Below, piece by piece: positions 17,232 through 24,000 of a stretch of 64,000 nt of DNA. Within the stretch, counting starts at the first letter, position 1. Each line of letters begins with the position of its first letter. The notes under the pieces are model-generated. The model did no database searches. It was not told the origin of the DNA and saw only the letters and a list, made by a program, of their open reading frames with translations. Both the position numbers and the translations under genes were made by a program. The DNA is from Bacillus suaedaesalsae (GTDB lineage Bacteria > Bacillota > Bacilli > Bacillales > SA4), in the NCBI RefSeq assembly GCF_016890225.1, contig NZ_JAFELM010000016.1, positions 124,001 through 188,000 on the forward strand, written 5' to 3'.

Positions 17232-18764
17232 ATGAAGAAATTGAAAGCTGGTTTGCCGTTTATTTTACTATTAATTTTTGTACTTGCCGTTCAGTTTTTT
17301 AATTTTTTAGAGTCTGAACAAAATTCTAATCATGAGTCTTGGAGTCGATCTGTTAATTTAGAATTAGAAACAGACAACCGTTCTCCGTTAATGGTAACAA
17401 CTGATGAAGGAATAGATTTATATACTTCTAATAACGGCATTATTCAACATCAAACTGTAAAACCAGATCTAACTTTGCAAAAACAAACAGACATTAAAGC
17501 ACCAATTGGTTCACAAGATTCGTTCTGGACTAATGGATCTGATGTTATGTATGCAAAAAACAATACACTCACTGTATTGACTGCATCTGGTGAATCGAAA
17601 ATTCTCCTAGAAGGTGTTCAGCAATTTAAAGCAAATGAAAGCCTAGCAGTTGCTGTAACAGATAATGAAATCTTCACTATCAATACTAAGACCTTCGAGC
17701 CTGTTAAACTATCAAACCTAGCTGGCAAAGTGGAAGACTTAGTCGTGACACTTGACACGAATTCCTTTGTTACTGCTACTAATGCAGATGCAAGTATTTT
17801 AACATTCACATTATACCAATTCGCTCAATCCAAATGGAGTGTAACTGAACTATTTCAATATGACACAAATCTTGACTCATACGCTGGTGTAGATTATTCC
17901 ATTATTGATGGAACACTGCATATTATTTATACATCTACAAGCCGTAAAGGTGGAGGAGACTTACAAATAGCAAACTTCTATGCAAAAGCACCATTGGCAA
18001 GTCTTCCCGGTGAACTAGCATTCAATAAATTAAAAATTTATGATGGGGAGAATCAACTTCCACTTATCAAAAATTTTAATATTGTTAAAATGGACGAAAA
18101 GGTAAATCTGTTATTTGCCTCTACAAACGAAGTAAATGACCGGGAACTAACGAATGTCTTCAAGGCTGAGCTTGATAAAGAAAAGTGGACAGCAAGTCGT
18201 ATAGGAACTAGTGACTTACAATCCTCTAAACCAGTAATGGTAGGTGAAGGACTCATTACTTGGTTAGACTTTGACGCTAAAAAAGATATTTATTATGTAA
18301 TGGGTGCTAGTACAAATGAAAAGGCGATTGCATCAAGTTTAGAACTTACAAAAACAGATTATGTGCATGCTGTTTCTCGAACCATTTTCTCACTATCTGG
18401 AGCCTTAATTTTCTTAGCTGTTTCATTCCTTGTCCTCATTCCACCAACTGTGTTACTCATAGGGATGAACTACTTTAACGTTTACAATAAAACTAGATTT
18501 ATGTGGATGGCCATTGCGTCATACTTTATTACACAATTTTATTTCATTCAACGTTTCTTTGATTCACCGAGTATTAGTTTCGGACCTTTCTTCATTAACT
18601 TTTCGTACAGTCAGTTTATATTGCCGTTAGTGACAGCTGCATTAGCTTTCTTACTATACTTCCTCGTTCGAAACAAAGAATGGAGTGAAGAAGTAAATGT
18701 GGTCTATATCGTATCCCTTCATATGTTCATGATGGTTATTATGGTTGGGCCGTTTGTATTCTGA
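17232..18764 (+). CDS. hypothetical membrane protein with large extracytoplasmic domain
   Basis: The family is not recognised. The 510-residue protein starts with an uncleaved-looking hydrophobic segment (GLPFILLLIFVLAVQFF) and then has about 360 polar residues with repeated short beta-like units, compatible with a beta-propeller sensor or binding domain. It ends with four or five hydrophobic helices (about residues 385-510). SD TGGGGGAG precedes the ATG. The gene is alone, 110 nt after ampS, and repeat A3 begins 9 nt after its stop. Topology suggests a surface-exposed domain anchored by a membrane bundle. Confidence 0.75.
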   Translation: MKKLKAGLPFILLLIFVLAVQFFNFLESEQNSNHESWSRSVNLELETDNRSPLMVTTDEGIDLYTSNNGIIQHQTVKPDLTLQKQTDIKAPIGSQDSFWTNGSDVMYAKNNTLTVLTASGESKILLEGVQQFKANESLAVAVTDNEIFTINTKTFEPVKLSNLAGKVEDLVVTLDTNSFVTATNADASILTFTLYQFAQSKWSVTELFQYDTNLDSYAGVDYSIIDGTLHIIYTSTSRKGGGDLQIANFYAKAPLASLPGELAFNKLKIYDGENQLPLIKNFNIVKMDEKVNLLFASTNEVNDRELTNVFKAELDKEKWTASRIGTSDLQSSKPVMVGEGLITWLDFDAKKDIYYVMGASTNEKAIASSLELTKTDYVHAVSRTIFSLSGALIFLAVSFLVLIPPTVLLIGMNYFNVYNKTRFMWMAIASYFITQFYFIQRFFDSPSISFGPFFINFSYSQFILPLVTAALAFLLYFLVRNKEWSEEVNVVYIVSLHMFMMVIMVGPFVF

Positions 18765-18772
18765 TGATTAAA

Positions 18773-19213
18773 GAGGCTGGGACATAAGTATTTCAGCCAA
18801 TGATAAACCCGAACTATTAGGCAATATCTTTTACCTATTAGTTCGGGTTTTTAGTTGTTGCTTTAGATTTGTTTGATTTTGCATACTATTTTTACAGTAA
18901 GAAAGTATAAAATTTTTGGGTGTATCTTACATATATGTGTTTTATTAATCCAGCTCCAGCGCCCAGCCCGCCTGAGGCAAAACGGGGCGCCCTGAGCCTT
19001 TTGTTCTAAACTAGTGTAATGGAGCGGAAGACACTCGACTCCTGCGGAAAGTAGAGGAAAGCGAGTGTCTGCAGCGCAATGGAACAAACTAGTTCTTCCA
19101 CTGAACTGATTAATAAATAACAAAGGGTACGAAAAAAGTATAATATTTAATAGGTAGAATAATTTCGATATTATTAGCCTTTGAGGATGATTTATTTAGT
19201 TATGTCCCAGCTT
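18773..19213 (+). repeat. Family A dispersed element, copy A3 (441 bp)
   Basis: The ends are GAGGCTGGGACATAA and TTATGTCCCAGCTTC. It is almost identical to A2 for the first 200 bases, including the terminator-like hairpin AACCCGAACTATTAGG/CCTATTAGTTCGGGTT (about 18807-18853). The hairpin block near CCCAGAGAG and most of the GC-rich core are missing: only ..ACTCGACTCCTGCGG..AGCGAGTGTCTGCAGCGCAATGG remains. The stretch 18765-19304 has no gene apart from this element. Confidence 0.85.
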
Positions 19214-19304
19214 CCTTTTTACCTTTCCAACCAATCAACTCAAAAGTTATACTTAACATACATATAGTTATAACGGAACATTTCGAGAATAGGGGTGTTA
19301 GAAG

Positions 19305-20225
19305 ATGCCAAATGTTTGGACTCATATTTTATTTGGTGAAAAGGTGGCAAAAGCAGCTGGACTAGAGGTATTTGCACGGGATTATAAACCATTTTATCAG
19401 CTTGGAACTCAAGGTCCTGATCCATTTTTTTATCACAACTTTTTCCCTTGGCAATCAAAGCCAGTCGGTGTAATCGGTAGCAAAATCCATTATGAAAAAT
19501 GCGGATCGTTTTTATCTAAAATGATTCAGTATGGATTACTAAATAAAGACCGAAAACTACAGGCATATATAGCAGGATTTGTGACGCATCATTTACTAGA
19601 TCGTCACACTCACCCGTATATTAATTATCGATCTGGTAATGAAGGCAACCGTCATCAACGACTAGAAATTATTATAGATACGCTATTAATGAAAAGATGG
19701 AAAAATATCGACACCTATAAAATGCAAGTACATAAAGAAATTTACGTTGGTAAAACTTTATATGATCCGATTAGCCATATGCTAACAGAACTGATTGAAG
19801 ATACATTTCCTACTGAAGCACGCGAAATGCCAGCAGGTTATGTGAACCAATCTTATCAGCATATGGTACGGGCTTTACAAATTTTACATGATCCCTACGG
19901 TTGGAAAAATAGATTATTAAAAAATAAAGTTTCTCCTTTTTCCTATCAAAAATATGTAGATGAAAAAGATTATTTAAATGAAAAAGAAACGAGATGGCTA
20001 CATCCTACAGATGAACAAGAAGCATCTGTAGAATCGTTCCTAACTCTGTTTGAGAAGGCTGAAAAGGAAGGTTACCAAATTCTTTCCCTTATTAAAGAGT
20101 ATTGGACAACAGGAGAAAATCAATTGTTATCTCAACTAGAAGAAAAAATTGGAAACATATCGTATGATACGGGCAAAGATTGTTCTCTCGGATTGGAAAA
20201 TAAATATTTTGAACCAATTTTATAG
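19305..20225 (+). CDS. zinc-dependent phospholipase C-like protein
   Basis: The 306-residue protein begins MPNVWTHILFGEKV and carries GTQGPDPFFY. Its central histidine cluster (GFVTHHLLDRHTHPYI, then RHQRLEIIID) matches the zinc ligand pattern of the zinc-dependent PLC / S1-P1 nuclease-like fold. There is no signal peptide, so unlike secreted PLCs it should stay in the cytoplasm. The substrate is unknown. SD AGGGGTGTTAGAAG lies before the ATG. Confidence 0.82.
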   Translation: MPNVWTHILFGEKVAKAAGLEVFARDYKPFYQLGTQGPDPFFYHNFFPWQSKPVGVIGSKIHYEKCGSFLSKMIQYGLLNKDRKLQAYIAGFVTHHLLDRHTHPYINYRSGNEGNRHQRLEIIIDTLLMKRWKNIDTYKMQVHKEIYVGKTLYDPISHMLTELIEDTFPTEAREMPAGYVNQSYQHMVRALQILHDPYGWKNRLLKNKVSPFSYQKYVDEKDYLNEKETRWLHPTDEQEASVESFLTLFEKAEKEGYQILSLIKEYWTTGENQLLSQLEEKIGNISYDTGKDCSLGLENKYFEPIL

Positions 20226-20233
20226 TTAACAAT

Positions 20234-20260
20234 AAAAACCATCCATTTCGGATGGTTTTT
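20234..20260 (+). terminator. terminator after the PLC-like gene
   Basis: AAAAACCATCC / GGATGGTTTTT, 8 nt after the stop. Confidence 0.85.
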
Positions 20261-20352
20261 GGTTTGTTTTACGAATTTTTGGGGATATCTACTCGTCAAA
20301 AAGATTACGACCACAAGTTTTAAATATAACTAGAGTAAGTAAATAGCAATCA

Positions 20353-21510
20353 TTAATAGCTTACTTTATTACGAGTGTTTTTACTTGTGTACAATGCCTG
20401 GTCAGCAAGGTCAATTAAGCCTTCTCTCGTCATCGACATCTCTGGAAAAACTGAAACTCCAATAGAGACCGTTATACATTTATAGGGCATCTGTTCGCTA
20501 CCTTCGAACTGATGACTTGCTACGGCAACGCGGATTCGTTCTGCAATGGCAACAGCACTTTTTTTATCAACATCCGGTAGGATTACAGTGAATTCCTCAC
20601 CACCGTAACGACTCGCAATTGCAGATTCTGAGATGTTTTGCTTAATAATATTCGCGATGTCTCGAAGTAATACATCCCCCTTCGGATGACCAAATGTATC
20701 GTTATACTTTTTAAAATGATCTAAATCAATGATTAATAGAGATACTTTTTGTCCTTGTTCGATCACTTTCTCAAGATATTCTTGAAAATACCGATGATTA
20801 TATAGTCTTGTTAACTCATCTTTTTCAGAAAGTGATTTAAAATGATCAAACATTGAATAAAAACTTCGATACGTAAGTGTTAGCCCAAATAAAATTAAGC
20901 AAAAGACAAGAAATCCTACTAAGCCTTCATGCTTTACAACAGTCACCATTAACAGACCGATGGCTAAGGTAGTGAAATAAATAATAATTGTCTTTTTTTC
21001 CATAAATATAGGGAACATCTCCCGATATTCTCTTCCATCCTGGAAGTGGATAAAAGTTGTAAGAAGTAGTACGTTCATAATGTAAAAGACAATAGAAAAC
21101 CCTGCAAATGCAACAAGTTCATTCCATTCAAAAGTAAAATTTGATTCTATAAGTTTATAAACCCATAAACCTATTACTCCTGAAATCGTATACTGTACTC
21201 CATTAAAAATATGGATAAACCATTTCTTAGGGACAAAAAACATGAGGAGAATTGTTACTAACAGATTTATGAAGAAAATCGTAGATACACCGTACAATAC
21301 TCCTGCAGTAAATAATAACGGTGTTGCAAGTGTGAGATTATCTCCTGAGTGTAATACAATGGGACGTAAATCATATACAGTTGCTACAAGAGAGAACGTA
21401 ATGATCACCAACCAACCATAGGCACTTACTGGCTCATATAAGTAAAGAAACATGACAGCAAAGATCGTACAGTAACTATAATGATACAGCTTCAGCTTTT
21501 TGTTCTGCAC
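20353..21510 (-). CDS. membrane diguanylate cyclase (GGDEF)
   Basis: The 385-residue protein has six or so TM helices in residues 10-215 (LytS/MASE-like sensor) and a C-terminal GGDEF domain. The active-site loop is GGEEF at residues 303-307, a catalytically competent variant. DLDHFKKYNDTFGHPKGD supplies the metal/nucleotide residues. It makes cyclic di-GMP from two GTP. The allosteric RxxD site is replaced by SxxA, so product inhibition at that site is probably lost. The start is GTG at 21510 with AAAGGAAG upstream. The leader carries a cyclic-di-GMP riboswitch. Confidence 0.92.
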   Translation of the reverse strand: MQNKKLKLYHYSYCTIFAVMFLYLYEPVSAYGWLVIITFSLVATVYDLRPIVLHSGDNLTLATPLLFTAGVLYGVSTIFFINLLVTILLMFFVPKKWFIHIFNGVQYTISGVIGLWVYKLIESNFTFEWNELVAFAGFSIVFYIMNVLLLTTFIHFQDGREYREMFPIFMEKKTIIIYFTTLAIGLLMVTVVKHEGLVGFLVFCLILFGLTLTYRSFYSMFDHFKSLSEKDELTRLYNHRYFQEYLEKVIEQGQKVSLLIIDLDHFKKYNDTFGHPKGDVLLRDIANIIKQNISESAIASRYGGEEFTVILPDVDKKSAVAIAERIRVAVASHQFEGSEQMPYKCITVSIGVSVFPEMSMTREGLIDLADQALYTSKNTRNKVSY

Positions 21511-21601
21511 ATTTTACACTTCCTTTAGGTTTCCTCTAATCTTTTGAAGAGTGGTGGAAAATTCATTTCTTTATAGCGCTTACTAAAAAGCGAACCCAAT
21601 A

Positions 21602-21640
21602 AAAAATGCCCACCTTTATCAAATACAATAAAAATGGGCA
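21602..21640 (-). terminator. expression-platform terminator of the GEMM riboswitch
   Basis: On the minus strand TGCCCATTTTT..AAAGGTGGGCA is followed by TTTTTTA, directly downstream of the aptamer. Confidence 0.8.
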
Positions 21641-21644
21641 AAAT

Positions 21645-21728
21645 AAGTCGTAGCTGGCTGGCATAGCACGAAATGCTGTAGCCCCTATAGCTTTGCGTCG
21701 TACTCTTTCGAGTAGTTTGCCCTATTAT
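21645..21728 (-). ncRNA. cyclic-di-GMP-I (GEMM-I) riboswitch
   Basis: The minus strand reads AGGGCAAAC, then a hairpin ACTCGAAAGAGT, then GACGCAAAGC, then a second hairpin GGGGCTACAGCA-TTTC-GTGCTATGCC. This is the GEMM-I pattern: GGCAAAC, a GAAA tetraloop docking into its receptor, and the conserved GACGCAAAGC junction. A terminator follows at once. The regulated gene is the diguanylate cyclase at 20353, so the enzyme's product should control its own synthesis. The sign (on or off) cannot be read by eye. Confidence 0.9.
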
Positions 21729-21831
21729 ATAGTACTTTAGTTATATCGGTATATAAAAAGCGTGACAAATGTCCTTATTCTATTAATAGTAAATCACCAA
21801 TATTTAGAAGTAAAGAATATCATTTCGACAC

Positions 21832-21857
21832 CATTCGACCTTGACGAATGTTTTTTT
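21832..21857 (+). terminator. orphan terminator-like hairpin
   Basis: CATTCG-ACCTTGA-CGAATG is followed by seven T on the plus strand. No plus-strand gene lies upstream; only the antisense of the riboswitch and about 100 nt of AT-rich DNA do. It may end a short plus-strand transcript or belong to a leader of the redox operon. Confidence 0.45.
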
Positions 21858-21966
21858 ACTATAAAAGTTGATAGAAGAAGCTGACTAAAAAAATCAATCC
21901 CAATAGGTAATTTTATACAAGTCTTGTTGGCATTGATTTACCCATTCTTTGAAGAATGTATCAAAC

Positions 21967-22001
21967 TTGACTCTTCTTTATCATTATTATAAAGTAATAA
22001 T
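21967..22001 (+). promoter_or_regulatory. promoter with overlapping palindrome before the Grx-TrxR / Sec-Prx operon
   Basis: TTGACT (21967-21972) is followed after 17 nt by TAAAGT (21990-21995). A perfect inverted repeat ATTATTA-n5-TAATAAT (21983-22001) covers the -10 region, the position expected for a repressor operator. The sequence is AT-rich like Fur/PerR boxes but lacks their 7-1-7 spacing, so the regulator is unknown. Confidence 0.5.
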
Positions 22002-22029
22002 TGTTATATTGATCGGAGGAGGCTTATTA

Positions 22030-23286
22030 ATGGCTAACATTATTTTATATAGTAGTACAGGCTGTCCATATTGTGAGAAGATGAAAAATGAATTTAAAGA
22101 GTGGGGCTTTGAGTATGAAGAGCGCAATGTGACTGAAAATCCACAATTCTTTGAGGATCTTCATGAACAAGGGATATTTTCAACCCCTGTAGCGTTTATT
22201 GATGGTGAAGCTTTTATTGGCTATCGCCCTAACAAGATGAAGAAGGCTTTAGGTGTGACCGGAGACGGTGCTTCTAAAGCAACTTCTAACACTACAGAAG
22301 TAAATGAAGAGGTTTTATTCCAAGAACCTACAAAAGAAATCTTTGAAGAAGTGTATGATTTTGTTACAATTGGTGGTGGACCTGCTGGTGCATCCGCTGC
22401 AGTCTATGCTGCTCGTGCACGATTAAAAACTTTAATCATTGATAAGTCACCAACATCAGGTACACTTGCGATTACTCATAAGATCGCTAACTATCCTGGA
22501 GTTCCTGGAGAAGTAACAGGACAAGAATTACTTCAAAAGATGCATATCCAAGCGAAAGATTTCGGAACTACAATGATTCGTTCTAATGTTCTTAATGTAG
22601 ATTTCTCAAATGAGGATATTAAGTTACTTGAGCTTCCTGAAGGAACAATTAAAGCAAAGAGTGTATTCATTGCTGTTGGAGCAAAAGCACCTGGAAGCAA
22701 AATTAAAGGTGAAGAAGAGTTTACAGGTAGAGGCGTAAGCTATTGTTCTACTTGTGATGCTGCTTTCTTTAAAGATCGCACTGTTGCCGTAGTTGGAGAT
22801 ACTGATGAAGCAGTACATGAAGCACTTGCACTTTCTAAATTTGCAAAAGAAGTGAATTTATTAGTACCTACTAATAAGTTAAAAGGTGACACGAGTGCAG
22901 ATGAGCTAAAGTCCATTGAGAACATTACGGTACTATGGAATCATCGCTTAAAAGAAATTCAAGGTGAAAAGAAGGTTGAACGAATTGTTGTTCGTGACGC
23001 TGAGAAAAATGAAATCACTTGGGAAATTGATGGTGTATTCTTATACCTTGCAGGCCTAAAGCCAGGTACTGACTTCCTAAAAGACGCGGTTGAACGTGAT
23101 GAAGAAGGCTATGTAAATGTAGACGAAACATTACGTACAAGTGTTGATGGTGTCTTTGCTGGTGGAGATGCGAGACGAACACCAATCAAACAAGCAGTTA
23201 TCTCTGCTGCTGATGGTTGTATTGCCGCTTTAGGTGCAGATCAGCATGTGAATAAGCGAAAGAAAATGAAAGCCCAGTATAGTTAA
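22030..23286 (+). CDS. glutaredoxin-thioredoxin reductase fusion protein
   Basis: The 418-residue protein has an N-terminal glutaredoxin domain (residues 1-75; active site C12-P-Y-C15; STPV cis-proline loop), an acidic linker, and a thioredoxin-reductase-like flavoprotein (residues 108-405). FAD motif GGGPAG is at 115-120, the redox-active pair at C239-S-T-C242, and a C-terminal FAD motif in VFAGGDARRTP. The pyridine-nucleotide half is odd: the usual GGGxSA is VVGDTDEA (254-261), and the HRRxxxR that binds the NADPH 2'-phosphate is replaced by LVPTNKLKG. The start has GGAGGAGG. The selenoprotein peroxiredoxin follows 68 nt downstream. I infer that the fusion passes electrons to it; the electron donor is uncertain. 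Confidence 0.93.
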   Translation: MANIILYSSTGCPYCEKMKNEFKEWGFEYEERNVTENPQFFEDLHEQGIFSTPVAFIDGEAFIGYRPNKMKKALGVTGDGASKATSNTTEVNEEVLFQEPTKEIFEEVYDFVTIGGGPAGASAAVYAARARLKTLIIDKSPTSGTLAITHKIANYPGVPGEVTGQELLQKMHIQAKDFGTTMIRSNVLNVDFSNEDIKLLELPEGTIKAKSVFIAVGAKAPGSKIKGEEEFTGRGVSYCSTCDAAFFKDRTVAVVGDTDEAVHEALALSKFAKEVNLLVPTNKLKGDTSADELKSIENITVLWNHRLKEIQGEKKVERIVVRDAEKNEITWEIDGVFLYLAGLKPGTDFLKDAVERDEEGYVNVDETLRTSVDGVFAGGDARRTPIKQAVISAADGCIAALGADQHVNKRKKMKAQYS

Positions 23287-23354
23287 TTACCTTGGAGAGG
23301 TTATTCTCTCCTGGTTAATTATATAGATTATATATTTTTTAAGGAGGATGTACG

Positions 23355-23846
23355 ATGCCAAAAGGAGCAACAGTTACAAAAACGCTCAAAATCGGTGATA
23401 AAGCACCAAACTTTACACTCAAAGCTCACGGCGATCGCGAAGTTAGTCTATCTGACTATCTTGGCCAAAAGAATGTATTCATTGCATTCTATCCTTTAGA
23501 TTGGACACCTGTCTGAGGCGCGCAAATGCCTTCTTACGAGGATGCTCTCGAAGATTTTGAAGGCTTAAATACCCAAGTTTTGGGTATTAGTGTAGACAGT
23601 GTACCTAGCCATGAAGCATGGCAAAAATCTATTGGTGGTATTACATACCCATTATTATCTGACTTCCACCCACAAGGTGCAGTTACAGATGCTTATGGCG
23701 TTCGCCATGAAAAAGGTATGTCAGAACGTGCGCTATTTATCGTTGATAAAGAAGGAATTATCCAATTTATCGATGTTCATCCAATTAGCGAACTACCTGA
23801 AAACGATGAAATTTTCAACGAGCTTGCTAAGCTTGAGAATAAATAA
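23355..23846 (+). CDS. selenocysteine-containing peroxiredoxin (UGA at the peroxidatic position)
   Basis: ATG at 23355 follows AAGGAGG (23341-23347). The frame reads [10 protein letters not shown]..., reaches FYPLDWTPV, then TGA at 23514-23516, and continues in frame with [11 protein letters not shown]... to TAA at 23846. That gives 163 residues with the stop read as residue 54. TGA occupies exactly the peroxidatic Cys of the Prx motif PxxxTxxC. Downstream family features are intact ([22 protein letters not shown], the active-site Arg in [10 protein letters not shown]). The protein has no cysteine at all, so no resolving Cys. A SECIS-type hairpin lies at 23532-23554. I conclude it is a 1-Sec peroxiredoxin that reduces peroxides using an external thiol, probably the Grx domain of the gene upstream. 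A simple ORF caller would report only a fragment from 23526. Confidence 0.92.
23532..23554 (+). promoter_or_regulatory. bacterial SECIS element in the peroxiredoxin mRNA
   Basis: TCTTACGAG (23532-23540) pairs with CTCGAAGA (23547-23554) as 8 bp with one bulged A. The loop is GATGCT (23541-23546). The loop begins with G and starts 24 nt after the UGA. Known bacterial SECIS elements have a loop with G in its first two positions about 16-37 nt after UGA, and this one fits. It lies wholly inside the coding sequence, as bacterial elements must. Confidence 0.8.
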
Positions 23847-23859
23847 CTTACCACTTTCA

Positions 23860-23902
23860 CACTTTAAAGTAATGGGGGACAGGCCCCCACCGCTTTAAAG
23901 TG
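23860..23902. repeat. long GC-clamped palindrome after the selenoprotein gene
   Basis: The outer arms CACTTTAAAG / CTTTAAAGTG are perfect, and the inner arms GGGGG / CCCCC surround ACAGG. It looks like a REP/BIME-type hairpin and sits 14 nt after the stop. Confidence 0.65.
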
Positions 23903-23908
23903 GTGAAG

Positions 23909-23941
23909 AAAAAGTCCTGTGCATGTTGCATAGGACTTTTT
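23909..23941 (+). terminator. terminator of the Grx-TrxR / Sec-Prx operon
   Basis: AAAAAGTCCTGTGCA / TGCATAGGACTTTTT. Confidence 0.85.
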
Positions 23942-24000
23942 ATATTGTTTCATGATGCTCGAGTATATAATGTAGAGTAAAGAATAAGCAACCGAGGTAG

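Noticed and set aside
18863-19123. An 86-codon minus-strand frame downstream of the unknown membrane protein
   Set aside because: It lies within family-A repeat A3 and has no SD.
21983-22001. A PerR or Fur box
   Set aside because: The spacing is 7-5-7 and not 7-1-7, so I call it only an unknown palindrome.
23514-23516. UGA read as Trp under an alternative code, or a frameshift pseudogene
   Set aside because: Trp is TGG throughout, many genes in the window end in TGA, and no frame change is needed across the site. The codon falls on the catalytic residue.
23526-23846. A 106-residue 'redoxin' gene starting at the ATG at 23526
   Set aside because: It has no ribosome binding site and would lack the catalytic site. 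The true gene starts at 23355 and reads through UGA.
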